NCBI RefSeq assembly: GCF_024435355.1
Contig: NZ_JAMJWG010000022.1
Coordinates: 1 to 64,000 of the forward strand
From: Streptomyces odontomachi
Lineage (GTDB): Bacteria; Actinomycetota; Actinomycetes; Streptomycetales; Streptomycetaceae
DNA: 64,000 bases
Direction: 5' to 3'
Shown here in pieces: positions 31,733-40,701 of this stretch (position 1 is its first letter; each line of letters begins with the position of its first letter). Below the pieces are notes generated by a model. That model saw only the letters and a list, made by a program, of their open reading frames with translations. It had not been told where the DNA came from and did no database searches. Made by a program: the position numbers and the translations under genes.

Positions 31733-33330
31733 CCCGCACCGTCCCGCGCCGCGCCGGTCGCGGAGAGCGCATCCGGAAAAGCGGGTCCATCGCCGGCGGA
31801 GGGCGCATCGTGGACGGCCGCCACGCCCCCGGCAGGCTGCTCGGCGTCGTGCGGGCGCGCGTCGTCCGAGGCCCGGAAGGGGGCACGCGCATGGCCGGAA
31901 ACCGCCACGTCGGCCGGCACCCCAGCGGGCACCCCGGCATGGTCCTCGCCAGGCGCCTCGGCGCCACGCAGCGGCGCGCGGCCACCCGGTGCGCCCCGCA
32001 GAGCGCCCGGCGCCACCCGCAAGGCGCCCGGCGCAAGGCGCACTTCCCGCGGCCCGCCCGGCACCTTGCCCGGTTCGGGACCCAGGTCCCGCGACGGTGC
32101 CGGCTCCTCCGCCGCCACGGACGCGGCTGCCCCTGCCCCTGCCTCTGTCCCTGTCCCTGTCCCTGCCCCCACACGTACGGGCGCGTCGTGGGCGCGCAGG
32201 AAAGCGGCCACAGCGGCGTCCCAACCGAAACACTCGGCACGGGCCCGGGCCGCCTGCCGTCGATCCCGTTCCGGACGCTCGAGCACGTCGAGGACGCCGT
32301 CGGCGAAGGCCTCACCGGTATCCGCCGCCGCGGCGCCCGCCGCACCGATGATCTGCGGCAACGCGGACGAGGCGCTCACGACGACCGGGGTGCCGCAGGC
32401 CAGTGCCTCCAGCGCGGCGAGGCCGAAGGTCTCCGCGGGGCCCGGCGCGAGGCAGACGTCGGCGGTGGCCTGGAGCGCTCCGAGCAGCCCGCGGTCGGCG
32501 ACGTGCCCGAGGAAGGTGACCGGCAACCGCCGCTGCCGGGCATGCTGTTCGAGCCGGCGCCGGAGGGGGCCGTCCCCCGCGACGACCAGGCGCACCGCGA
32601 TGCCGCGTGCCAGCAGCCGATCGAGGGCGTCCAGGGCCGTGCCGGGCCGCTTCTCCACGGAGAGCCGGGAGCAGACCGCCAGCAGCAGCTCGCCCGGCCG
32701 GGCGTACCGCTCCCGCAGCCCCGGATCGGCGAGCCGGGGGTGCCGGGCGGCCAGATCGACCCCGAGCGGCGCCCGTACGACGTTGCGGGCGCCGATGCGG
32801 ACGAACTCCCGCTCGGCCCACTCGGTGGTGCACACGACACGGGTGTACGCCCAGGCGGTACGGGCGTTGAGCGCGTCGGCGGCGCGGCACGCGGCGGCCT
32901 CCGGCACGCCCCAGGCGCGCAGCACGCCGTGCGCCGTCTCATGGGAGACCATCACGGCCGGGACGCGGGCGCGGCGTGCCCATGCGCCGGTCCAGCGCAG
33001 GGTGGTGCGGTCGGAGACCTCCAGGCGGTCCGGGGCGAGCCGTTCCAGGAGCCGGGTCAGACGCCGGCGGTCGATCAGGACGCGGTAGCCGCCAGTGCCG
33101 GGCAGCAAGGGTCCCGGCAGGGTGATGACGGTGCCCTGGTCGGTCTGCCGGCGGTCGGCCCGCGCACCGGGCACGATCAGCACCGGGTCGTGCCCGGCGG
33201 CCCGGTATCCGGCGCCCAGTTCGCGCAGGGCCGTGCGCAGGCCGCCGGAGGCGGGCGCGACGAAGTTCGCCAGCCGCACGATGCGCAGTGGCCCGTCCGC
33301 CGCCCCGGACGTCCGGCACGCGCCGTTCAT
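31729..33330 (-). CDS. GT4 glycosyltransferase with a long disordered C-terminal tail
   Basis: This retaining nucleotide-sugar glycosyltransferase has a GT-B fold. The N-terminal domain starts after 15 residues (LRIVRLANFVAPASGGLRTALREL), and the donor domain has LAVCSRLSVEKRPGTALDAL, VVAGDGPLRRRLE and the E-x7-E motif in AETFGLAALEALACGTPVV. The enzymatic part ends near residue 385. The final 150 residues are Ala/Gly/Pro-rich and repetitive (GTGTGTEAGAGAA, APGALRVAPGALRGAPGG), encoded partly by a CCTGTC/CCTGCC hexamer run at about 32128-32170. That is unusual for the family. It is coupled by ATGA overlaps to the GT4 gene before it and the SGNH hydrolase after it, suggesting joint work on a glycolipid or cell-surface glycan. 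Confidence 0.87.
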   Translation of the reverse strand: MNGACRTSGAADGPLRIVRLANFVAPASGGLRTALRELGAGYRAAGHDPVLIVPGARADRRQTDQGTVITLPGPLLPGTGGYRVLIDRRRLTRLLERLAPDRLEVSDRTTLRWTGAWARRARVPAVMVSHETAHGVLRAWGVPEAAACRAADALNARTAWAYTRVVCTTEWAEREFVRIGARNVVRAPLGVDLAARHPRLADPGLRERYARPGELLLAVCSRLSVEKRPGTALDALDRLLARGIAVRLVVAGDGPLRRRLEQHARQRRLPVTFLGHVADRGLLGALQATADVCLAPGPAETFGLAALEALACGTPVVVSASSALPQIIGAAGAAAADTGEAFADGVLDVLERPERDRRQAARARAECFGWDAAVAAFLRAHDAPVRVGAGTGTGTEAGAGAAASVAAEEPAPSRDLGPEPGKVPGGPREVRLAPGALRVAPGALRGAPGGRAPLRGAEAPGEDHAGVPAGVPADVAVSGHARAPFRASDDARPHDAEQPAGGVAAVHDAPSAGDGPAFPDALSATGAARDGAG

Positions 33331-34451
33331 GCCGCCACCGCCGCGCGGTGCGCCAGCACCTCGGTGTAGTGCTCGATGAGTTCGTCCCCGACCACCGCCC
33401 AGGTACGGTCCTCGACGGTGGCGCGGCCGGCGGCGCCGAAGGCGGCGCGCAGCGGGGCGTCGACGGCAAGCCGCACGACGGCGCGACGCACGGCGGCCCG
33501 GTCCTCCGGTGGCACCAGCAGCCCGGTGCGCCCGTGGTCGACCAGGTCGAGCGGGCCGCCGGCGGCGGGGGCCACCACGGGCAACCCGCTCGCCATGGCC
33601 TCCTCCACGGTCTGGCAGAACGTCTCGAACGGCCCGGTGTGCACGAAGACGTCCAGCGAGGCGAAGACACGGGCGAGGTCGTCGCCGGTGCGGCGGCCGA
33701 GGAAGACGGCCCCGGGCAGCGCCTTGCGCAGCGCGTCCTCGCTGGGTCCGTCGCCGACCACGACGACCCGCACACCGGGCAGGCGGCAGGCGCCGGCGAG
33801 GAGTTCGACCCGCTTCTCCGGGGCCAGCCGGCCGACGTAGCCGACGATGACCTCGCCGCCCGGGGCGAGGTCACGGCGCAGCGCGTCGTCGCGCAGCGCC
33901 GGCCGGAACCGTGTGGTGTCCACGCCGCGGCCCCACAGGCGCACCCGTGGCACCCCGTGGTCCGCCAGGTCGCGCTGGGCCGCCGTGGACGGCGCGAGGG
34001 TGCGGTCGGCCGCGCAGTGCACCCCGCGCAGCCGGCGCCAGGCGGCCGCTTCGCCCCCGCCCACGTAGGTGCGGGCGTAGCCGGCGAGGTCGGTCTGGTA
34101 GACGGCGACGGCGGGTATCCCGAGGCGTTCGGCGGCGGCCATGCCGCGCACCCCGAGGACGAAGGGGCTGGCCAGGTGGACGATGTCGGCCCGGTGCGCG
34201 GTGAGCGCAGCGGCCACCCGGCGGCTCGGCAGGGCCACCCGGACCTGCGCGTATCCGGGCAGCGGAAGGGACGGGACGCGCACCACGGGGCAGGGCGCCG
34301 CGGCGTCGGCAGCGGGACCGGCGGCGGTGGCGGGCGCGACGACGAGCGGCTGATGTCCGCGCGCGGTCAGGTGACGGGCGGTCTGCTGGGCGCAGTGGGC
34401 CACGCCGTTGACGTCGGGGGGAAAGGATTCACTGACGATGACGACACGCAT
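33327..34451 (-). CDS. GT4 glycosyltransferase, MgtA/alpha-mannosyltransferase-like
   Basis: This 374-residue GT-B glycosyltransferase starts MRVVIVSESFPPDVNGVAHC, as do actinobacterial GDP-mannose-dependent mannosyltransferases of the PimB'/MgtA group. The donor domain shows VGYVGRLAPEKRVELLAGA, VVVGDGPSEDALR, and ETFCQTVEEAMASGLPVVAPAAGG with the E-x7-E pattern. The product may be a mannosylated membrane lipid, but donor and acceptor are inferred from resemblance only. It is the first gene of a three-gene operon. The start lies 155 bp from the HEAT-repeat gene on the same strand. Confidence 0.88.
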   Translation of the reverse strand: MRVVIVSESFPPDVNGVAHCAQQTARHLTARGHQPLVVAPATAAGPAADAAAPCPVVRVPSLPLPGYAQVRVALPSRRVAAALTAHRADIVHLASPFVLGVRGMAAAERLGIPAVAVYQTDLAGYARTYVGGGEAAAWRRLRGVHCAADRTLAPSTAAQRDLADHGVPRVRLWGRGVDTTRFRPALRDDALRRDLAPGGEVIVGYVGRLAPEKRVELLAGACRLPGVRVVVVGDGPSEDALRKALPGAVFLGRRTGDDLARVFASLDVFVHTGPFETFCQTVEEAMASGLPVVAPAAGGPLDLVDHGRTGLLVPPEDRAAVRRAVVRLAVDAPLRAAFGAAGRATVEDRTWAVVGDELIEHYTEVLAHRAAVAA

Positions 34452-34606
34452 ACTCGTGTTGTCGTCGCACCGGACGTGGCCACGCCAAAGTGGATCTTTC
34501 CTGGCGAGGAACGTCCCATGAGCGTTGACCTGTCAGGGGTGGCCGAAACCGTTGCGATCTCGGACAGAGCGGGACGTCGGCCGGACCTCGGGCGCCGGCA
34601 CCGCTC

Positions 34607-36022
34607 TCAGGCAGAGGGGGCGTCGGGGGTGATCCTGCTGCGCACCGCGACCTGCACGTCGTCCACCTCTGCGGGATCGCTGGCCAGTCGCCTGAGCCGC
34701 TCCGCCACACGGGCGTCACCGGTCTCCGCGTACCGGGCGGCGAGCTCGCGGGTGGACTCCTCGCAGTCCCAGAGGCACTCGACCGCGAACCCGGCGGCGA
34801 ACGACGGGTCCGTCGCGGCGAGCGCACGCGCGGTGCGGCCGCGCAGATGGGACGAGGAGGTCTCGCGGTAGACGTGCCGGAGGACCGGTGCCGCACAGCG
34901 CAGGCCGAGGCGTCCCGCGCCGTCGACGAGCGGGCAGAGCGTGTCCGCGTCGGGCCCGTCGCCGCGTACCGCCTCGCGCAGCGCGTCCAGCACCAGGTCA
35001 CGGTCGCGGACCGCGCCCCGGCAGGCGAGTACGCGGCCGGCCGCGGCGCCGAGGGCATCGGGCCGCTGGGCCCAGCGGCGGGCGCGCTCGACGGCGGCGA
35101 CACTGCGCATCCGTTCGAAAGCGGACAGGGCGGCCTCGACGACGACGGGTGAGGAGTCCTGCGCGGCGGCCTCGATGAGGTCGAGTGCCTGCGGATCGTG
35201 TGCGCCGGCCAGATAGCGCAGTGCGGTGCAGCGGGCGCCGTCCGGGCCGCTGCGGGCGGCCTCGACGAGCAGCGGACGGTCCGCGGGTTGGGCGACCGCG
35301 ACCAGGCACCGGGCGGCCGGCCCGTAGAGCGGGGTGCCACGCTGCGCGCCCTGCTCGGCCCAGTCGAGGACCGCTTGGACGTTCCACTCGGGGCGCGGCC
35401 CGGATGAGCTCAGCTGCCGCTGCCAGCGGTCGAAGGAGGCGTTTTCCTGCGCCGCGCGCACCCGGTCGCCGACGCCCGGTCGGGGGTCGTCGGCCCACAA
35501 CCGCCAGGGCCGGGGCTCGAAGGCGTCCCGTAGGGCGGTGGCGAGCGCGGTGTCTCCTTCGGTGCCCGCCGGGAAGCGGGCCAGGACGGGGACGGCGAGC
35601 GCCCGCAGCCCCGCGTCGTCGTCGCGCAGGGCGAGCTCGTCCAGGGCCCAGGTCCAGTTGCTGCCCGTGGCGGCGTAGCGGCGCAGCAGCAGCACGGCGT
35701 CCTGCCGGCCGTAGGAGGCGAGGTGGCCGAGGACGGAGAGCGCGAGGCCGGTGCGGGTCTCGTCCTCCAGGAGATCCTCGGGATCGAACAGGTGCCGCTC
35801 GATCTCGTCAAGGGCGCCGTCCAGGTCGAGATAGAGACGGGCGTAGTACAGGGAGCGGTTCTCCACCTGCCAGTCGCGGCGGGGATCGTTCAGGACGCAG
35901 TGGTCCAGGGCCGCCAGTGCTTCGGCGCGGGGCGCGGTGAGCGCGTGCAGCGTGCCGTCGCCGCGGCCGCGCTGCAACAGGCCGAGCAGCGTACCGCTGG
36001 GCGCTATGACCGGTTCGAACAT
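34607..36022 (-). CDS. HEAT-repeat protein
   Basis: This 471-residue soluble protein consists of helical pairs typical of HEAT or PBS-lyase-like repeats (for example CTALRYLAGAHDPQALDLIEA, VVVEAALSAFERMRSVAAVER, AVRDRDLVLDALREAV). A central part contains a non-repeat segment, ENASFDRWQRQLSSSGPRPEWN. Such proteins usually act as scaffolds; no enzyme motif is present. The start was set at MFEPVIAPSG (36022), preceded by GAGGCTGTTTCCC. An ATG at 36037 would add five residues. It appears to be a single-gene unit. Confidence 0.78.
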   Translation of the reverse strand: MFEPVIAPSGTLLGLLQRGRGDGTLHALTAPRAEALAALDHCVLNDPRRDWQVENRSLYYARLYLDLDGALDEIERHLFDPEDLLEDETRTGLALSVLGHLASYGRQDAVLLLRRYAATGSNWTWALDELALRDDDAGLRALAVPVLARFPAGTEGDTALATALRDAFEPRPWRLWADDPRPGVGDRVRAAQENASFDRWQRQLSSSGPRPEWNVQAVLDWAEQGAQRGTPLYGPAARCLVAVAQPADRPLLVEAARSGPDGARCTALRYLAGAHDPQALDLIEAAAQDSSPVVVEAALSAFERMRSVAAVERARRWAQRPDALGAAAGRVLACRGAVRDRDLVLDALREAVRGDGPDADTLCPLVDGAGRLGLRCAAPVLRHVYRETSSSHLRGRTARALAATDPSFAAGFAVECLWDCEESTRELAARYAETGDARVAERLRRLASDPAEVDDVQVAVRSRITPDAPSA

Positions 36023-36037
36023 GGGAAACAGCCTCAC

Positions 36038-36353
36038 ATCAAGCGTCGACAGGGCCGGACTCGTGCACTACCTGGCGGCGCGACAACTCGTCGGGACACC
36101 TGTCGTCCGTAGCTTGCTGTAGACCATCGTCCTCTGCCTCTCATCGGTCGACCCGCGGGCCACTGGGGGTCCCTCCCCGGGGAGGGCCGCGCGGTGCGGC
36201 TACATCTGCCCCGCCGTCGCGTCCGTGAATCACGACGTCATGATGGCCCAGGGGTTCTGTCCCCCGCGACCACATTTCGCCCGGCTGCCCTCCCGGCCCG
36301 CCGTCGCGACCCGCGGCGGGCCGCGCACCGGCGCCCCGGGCGCGCGGCACCGC
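36038..36353. other. Intergenic region between HEAT and ankyrin genes
   Basis: No gene is seen in these 316 bp. They should hold the HEAT gene promoter (not recognised) and the ankyrin gene terminator. A small palindromic block TCCCTCCCCGGGGAGGG lies near 36171-36187. Confidence 0.5.
36294..36323. terminator. 10-bp stem-loop downstream of the ankyrin gene
   Basis: CGGCCCGCCG (36294-36303) pairs perfectly with CGGCGGGCCG (36314-36323) across a 10-base loop, about 30 bp after the ankyrin-gene stop on the minus strand. There is no T-run, as is usual in this group. Confidence 0.6.
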
Positions 36354-36746
36354 TCACGCGTCGCCGAACAGCCGGAGCACGTCCGTCTTGCCGAACATCC
36401 GGGCGGTGTCGCGGGCCGAGGGGGTGCCCGCCGCGGGGTCGGCGCCGGCGTCGAGCAGCACCCGGATCACCGCCTCCTCACCCTTGAAGACGGCGCCGGC
36501 GAGCGGGGTCTGGCCCCGGTCGTTGGCGCGGTCGGCTGCGGCACCGCGGTCCAGCAGGGCACGGACGGTCCCGGCGTGGCCGTGGTAGGCGGCGAGCATG
36601 ACCAAGGAGTCGCCGCGGTCGTTGGTGAGGTTCGCCGGGACACCCGCGTCGACGTAGGCGGCGAGCGCGTCGGTCTCACCCTGACGGGCGAGGTCGAAGA
36701 TCTTGGTGGCGAGCTCCACGACCTCGGGGTCCGGGGCTTCACTCAT
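36354..36746 (-). CDS. Ankyrin-repeat protein
   Basis: This 130-residue cytoplasmic protein is built of about three ankyrin repeats: NDRGDSLVMLAAYHGHAGTVRALLDRGA, NDRGQTPLAGAVFKGEEAVIRVLLDAGAD, and a shorter capping unit TPSARDTARMFGKTDVLRLFG. A leading helix (EVVELATKIFDLARQGET) caps the N-terminus. It should serve for protein binding; the partner is unknown. ATG 36746 was chosen because MSEAPDPE is the usual type of start and the upstream frame is low complexity. Confidence 0.85.
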   Translation of the reverse strand: MSEAPDPEVVELATKIFDLARQGETDALAAYVDAGVPANLTNDRGDSLVMLAAYHGHAGTVRALLDRGAAADRANDRGQTPLAGAVFKGEEAVIRVLLDAGADPAAGTPSARDTARMFGKTDVLRLFGDA

Positions 36747-37090
36747 GAGGGGAGGGCCTTTCGAGGGGGACGGCCACGGGGACGGCCACGGGCAGGGACC
36801 AGGGGCGCCGGGCCGCGCCCACGGGCGCGACCACGTACGGCCGGGCACCATACGAGTGAATCGCCAGCGTACTGCCCGTGGGAACCACACCCGGGGTCCC
36901 GTTCCGGCAAGGATCACCGTGGCGCAGTCCGCCTCGCCTTCGACCGCCCCGGCGCGGGCGTCGTGGCGGGCGACACCCCGTCGAGCCGGGGGGAAGTGAT
37001 CTATTTTCACTCAGTTGCACCTTTTGTCGCACGGATACATGCTGTGAGGAATCCGGGACTCACCGTGACCGTCCTCGACAGGAGACGCGC

Positions 37091-37285
37091 ATGATCCTCA
37101 CCATCTCCGGCGTGGTGCTGCTCGGCATCATCATCTTCCTTTTCTTCCGCAAGGACGGCCTGAAGTTCTCCCACGCGGCGGTCTGCTCGCTCTTCGGCTT
37201 CTACCTGGCGGGCACGGCCCTCGCACCGAGCATCCACGCCGGGGGCGAGAGCCTCGCCGGCCTGATCGGCGGCATCAAGTTCTGA
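37091..37285 (+). CDS. 64-aa membrane protein paired with a degenerate P-loop ATPase
   Basis: This very small protein has an N-terminal membrane helix (ILTISGVVLLGIIIFLFF), a short basic linker RKDGLKFSHA, a second hydrophobic helix (VCSLFGFYLAGTALAPSI), and an amphipathic end. A clear ribosome site ACAGGAGACGCGC precedes the ATG. It lies 100 bp upstream of the FtsK/SpoIIIE-like gene on the same strand, so the two probably form an operon. From memory, similar small proteins with a KFSHA motif stand before such ATPase genes in other Streptomyces genomes. A membrane partner role is inferred. Confidence 0.82.
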   Translation: MILTISGVVLLGIIIFLFFRKDGLKFSHAAVCSLFGFYLAGTALAPSIHAGGESLAGLIGGIKF

Positions 37286-37385
37286 CCGCGCCACATCACC
37301 TGGCGCCCCCTCTCCCCCGCCCCGACGACTTCCACGACCCTGCCCGACGACCCCGGGACGCCCCCCTCCCACCGGCGTCCCGCTC

Positions 37386-39005
37386 ATGAGGACGACTCAG
37401 GAGTACGACGTGGCCCGGCGCCCCCTTCCCCTTGTCCTGCGCTCCGGCGCCGCACCGATCATCCGGCGCCGGGAGCCCACCGGCTCCGCGGCGGTCCTGG
37501 CGCCCGTGGTGCCGGTTCCCCTGCTGCCGGCACCGCTGCGCATGCTCGCCCGCGGACTGCGCCGGCTCGCCGCCTCCGCCCGGCGCGGCTGGTCGGACAC
37601 GCCTCGCGAGCGGCGCGGGGCGCTGGTGTTCTTCGTGGGCTCCGTGGTGCTGACCGTCGCCCTGCTTCCCTACGGGGTGCCGCTCGCACTGGTGACGCTG
37701 GCGGCCGTGGCCCTCTGGCAGGGGCGCGGTCTGCCGCGTGAGGTACCGCCGGCCCTCGACGAGGCCGGGGAGCGCCGGCTGGGTGCGCTCTACGAGGCGC
37801 TGGTCCCGTGCTTCCACGTGCCGGACGACCCCGACCCGCTGTATGCGCACGGGGGCGCGTGGCAGGGCGCCTTCGCCTGTCACGCGCGCGACGCCGACGG
37901 ACGGCTGTGCCGGCTGGTCCTGCGCTACCCGGCGTATTTCGCGGACGACGACGCCGATGCGCGGGCCCGTGTCGAGCGGGTGGTGGCCGCCAAGTCGGGC
38001 CGGGGCCGGGAGTACCGCTTCGACTGGGACGAGGAGGCCGGCGAGCTGACGGTCACCGCACTGTCGCCGCTGCCCACCGACATCGCGGCCCGGCAGTATC
38101 GCCCCGCGCCGGGCGAGACCGTCCTCGGCTTCACGGATCCCGCCGATGTGCCGTGGACGCTGCCCGTGGTGGACGACGCCGAGCCACCGGACCTGCCGGC
38201 CGTGGTGTGGCGCACCGGACCGCGCTGCACGGAGCCGCACCTGCTGGCCGCCGGCCGCCCTGGCAGCGGCACCTCCACCCTGCTGCGCACCCTCGCCCGC
38301 CAGGCCCTGGACCACGGCGACGTGCTGATCGTGGACGGCAGCGGCACCGGCGAGCACGCCGGTCTGAAAGGGCGTGCCGGCGTGCTCGCCGTGGAGAGCG
38401 GGCTGACCGGCGCACTGGCCGCTCTGGAGTGGGCGGCGCACGAGACCCGGCGCCGGTTGGTCACCGCGGACCGCGCGCGCCAGGCGGGACACCGCCCGCC
38501 GGAGGACACCGCCCGTCCGCTCTGGCTGCTGGTGGACCGGCCGGCCCTGCTCGCCGACCTGGCCGCCGCCGAGGGACGCCAGGACCCGCAGGAACTGCTC
38601 CGGACCCTGCTGCGGTTGGGGAGCGCGGCAGGGGTGACGGTCGTGGTCGCCGAGCACGTCGACGCGCTGGACGGCCTGGACGAGGCCGTGTGGCGCTACG
38701 CGCGCGCCCGTGTGGTGCTGGGCGCGGCCCCGCTCGACCGGCTGGAGGCGGTGCTCGGGGCACCGCCGCACACCACGCCCACGGCGCACGTCCCGCCGGG
38801 ACGCGGGTACGCACGGCTGGGCTCGGGACCGGTGCTGCGCTTGCAGGTGCCGGCCGCCCCCGACCCGTCGGACGAGGCAGCCGGCACGGCCGACCGGGCG
38901 GCGGCGCCGACGCTGCTGTCGAAACGGGTGGGCGACCCGGCTGCCGAGCCGGAGCGCGGTCGTTCCGGCACGCCGGCGGGGTCTCAGCCGAACGTGTCGG
39001 CCTAG
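37386..39005 (+). CDS. FtsK/SpoIIIE-like membrane ATPase with degenerate Walker motifs
   Basis: The 539-residue product has a basic N-terminal region, two close membrane helices (about 80-115, GALVFFVGSVVLTVALLPYG onward), then a cytoplasmic region ending in a P-loop-like domain. The Walker A segment reads AAGRPGSGTSTLLRTL: the invariant Lys is replaced by Thr. The Walker B segment PLWLLVDRPALL has Asp but no following acidic residue. The C-terminal part (PPGRGYARLGSGPVLRLQVPA) resembles FtsK-like proteins. It may bind but not hydrolyse ATP, or act as a scaffold. The neighbour upstream is a 64-residue membrane protein. A DNA-transfer role is possible by family but unsupported by the active site. 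Confidence 0.72.
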   Translation: MRTTQEYDVARRPLPLVLRSGAAPIIRRREPTGSAAVLAPVVPVPLLPAPLRMLARGLRRLAASARRGWSDTPRERRGALVFFVGSVVLTVALLPYGVPLALVTLAAVALWQGRGLPREVPPALDEAGERRLGALYEALVPCFHVPDDPDPLYAHGGAWQGAFACHARDADGRLCRLVLRYPAYFADDDADARARVERVVAAKSGRGREYRFDWDEEAGELTVTALSPLPTDIAARQYRPAPGETVLGFTDPADVPWTLPVVDDAEPPDLPAVVWRTGPRCTEPHLLAAGRPGSGTSTLLRTLARQALDHGDVLIVDGSGTGEHAGLKGRAGVLAVESGLTGALAALEWAAHETRRRLVTADRARQAGHRPPEDTARPLWLLVDRPALLADLAAAEGRQDPQELLRTLLRLGSAAGVTVVVAEHVDALDGLDEAVWRYARARVVLGAAPLDRLEAVLGAPPHTTPTAHVPPGRGYARLGSGPVLRLQVPAAPDPSDEAAGTADRAAAPTLLSKRVGDPAAEPERGRSGTPAGSQPNVSA

Positions 39006-39101
39006 GGACCGGGTTCACCGGTCATCCGGTCCGGCGCTCCCCCTGAACGTCCGTTCAGAAGGCGTACCGCGCCCGGCGCACGCGGGCCCGGCCCGCCGCT
39101 G

Positions 39102-40601
39102 TCACGCCACGAACGTCCTGGGCAGCTGGGAGGGACCGCTGACGCCTTCGGCCACCAGCCGAGTTGCGGCGACCAGTCGGGCCACCGCCTCATCGGCCAC
39201 CGCCCCCGAGACCGTGAACGGCAGGCGTACGTAGCCCTCGAAGGCCCCGTCGACCCCGAAGCGCGGACCGGACGGCACCCGCACGCCGACCTGCTCGCCC
39301 GCCTCGGCGATCCGGGATCCGGACAGGCCGCCGGTGCGCACCCACAGCGTGAGGCCGCCGGAGGGCACCTCGAACTCCCAGTCGGGCAGCTCCCGGCGCA
39401 GGGCGGAGACGAGGGCATCGCGGTTCTCGGTGGCCTGGGTGCGCCGGGCCGCCACGGCGGACTGCCAGCCGTCGGTGCTCAGCAGCCAGTTCACCGCGAG
39501 CTGCTCGAGCACGGGGGTGCCCAGGTCCGCGTAGGCGCGTGCGGCGACCAGACTGCGGATGACGTCGGGCGCCGCACGCACCCAGCCGATGCGTAGACCG
39601 GCCCAGAACGCCTTGCTCGCCGAGCCGAACGTGATCACCGTCGAACCCGCGGGGTCGAAGCTGCAGACCGGGCGGGGCAGGGTGAGGTCCGGGTCGAGGC
39701 ACAGCTCGCTCATGGTCTCGTCCACGACGAGCACCGTGCCCGCTGAGCGCACCGCGTCGACCATGCGGCGCCGCTGGTCCTCGTCGGCCAGGGCACCGGT
39801 GGGGTTGTGGAAGTCGGCCACCACGTACGCCAGCCGGGGCGCCGCGTCCCGCAGCACCTGCCGCCACCGCTCCAGGTCCCATCCGGTCAGGCCCTCCGCC
39901 ATGGCGACCGGCACCAGCCGGGCGCCCGACTCGCGCATCAGCTGGAGGATGTTGGCATAGCTCGGGGACTCCACGGCGATGCGCTCGCCGCGGCCGGCGA
40001 AGAGATGGCAGATCGCGTCGGTCGCCCCCATGCCTCCGGTGGTGACCATGATCTGTTCCGGCATCGTGGGCACGCCCCGCGCGGTGTAGCGCTCGGCGAG
40101 CAGTGCGCGCAGCGCGGGCAGGCCGGCGGGGTAGTCGCCGTGGGTGTGTGCGTACGGTGGCAACTCCTCCAGGGCGCCCTGGACGGCACGGGTGAGCCAG
40201 GGCTCGGGTGCGGGAAGGGAGGCACACCCCAGGTCGATCATGGAACCGAGCGCTTCGGGCGGCAGCGGCTCCAGACCGCGGGCGGGCAGCGGATTGCCGG
40301 CCGGCACCGCGGTCCAGCTGCCCGCGCCCCTGCGGGACTCCAGGAACCCCTCGGTGCGCAGCGCCTCGTACGCGGCGGCGACGGTGGTGCGGCTGACGGA
40401 GAGCGCAATGGCCAGCTCGCGCTCGGCAGGCAGCCGAGCGGCCACGGGGATGCGGCCTTCGAGCACCAGCACCCGGATGCCGTCCGCCAGCGCACGGTAC
40501 GCGGGCGGTTTGCGGGTGCCGGGGCCCGCGGGCCGGGGCTGCTGGGAGGTGAGCAGCCGGGCGAGGTGCGCCACCCCCACCGCCGAAGTCCACCCTGCCA
40601 T
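39102..40601 (-). CDS. MocR/PdxR-type regulator (GntR domain fused to aminotransferase fold)
   Basis: This 499-residue PLP-dependent regulator has an N-terminal GntR winged helix (RALADGIRVLVLEGRIPVAARL then PAERELAIALSVSRTTVAAAY) fused to a class I aminotransferase-like domain. The latter shows VADFHNPTG, VDETMSE and FGSASKAFWAGLRIGW, where Lys330 should hold PLP. The adjacent divergent gene encodes a YczE-like membrane protein, the same pairing as yczR-yczE in Bacillales, so it most likely controls that gene. The start MAGWTSAV at 40601 follows AAGGTGG. The frame is open upstream, but the extension crosses the divergent gene's start and is rejected. Confidence 0.9.
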   Translation of the reverse strand: MAGWTSAVGVAHLARLLTSQQPRPAGPGTRKPPAYRALADGIRVLVLEGRIPVAARLPAERELAIALSVSRTTVAAAYEALRTEGFLESRRGAGSWTAVPAGNPLPARGLEPLPPEALGSMIDLGCASLPAPEPWLTRAVQGALEELPPYAHTHGDYPAGLPALRALLAERYTARGVPTMPEQIMVTTGGMGATDAICHLFAGRGERIAVESPSYANILQLMRESGARLVPVAMAEGLTGWDLERWRQVLRDAAPRLAYVVADFHNPTGALADEDQRRRMVDAVRSAGTVLVVDETMSELCLDPDLTLPRPVCSFDPAGSTVITFGSASKAFWAGLRIGWVRAAPDVIRSLVAARAYADLGTPVLEQLAVNWLLSTDGWQSAVAARRTQATENRDALVSALRRELPDWEFEVPSGGLTLWVRTGGLSGSRIAEAGEQVGVRVPSGPRFGVDGAFEGYVRLPFTVSGAVADEAVARLVAATRLVAEGVSGPSQLPRTFVA

Positions 40602-40603
40602 CC

Positions 40604-40699
40604 GAACCAGTCCACCTTCCTCGAATTGGCCCTGGAGCGTTCCATTTCTCACGCCACAGAGTGACACGAACCGGTCCACTGACACCAACGGAGGTCCAC
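40604..40699. promoter_or_regulatory. Candidate MocR operator: repeated GAACC(A/G)GTCCAC
   Basis: GAACCAGTCCAC at 40604-40615 and GAACCGGTCCAC at 40668-40679 are near-identical direct repeats. A shorter GGTCCACT recurs at 40693-40700, 20 bp after the same core in the second copy. The last copy overlaps the ribosome site of the yczE-like gene (GGAGGTCCACTC). MocR regulators commonly bind direct repeats in such divergent gaps. Confidence 0.5.
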
Positions 40700-40701
40700 T
40701 C

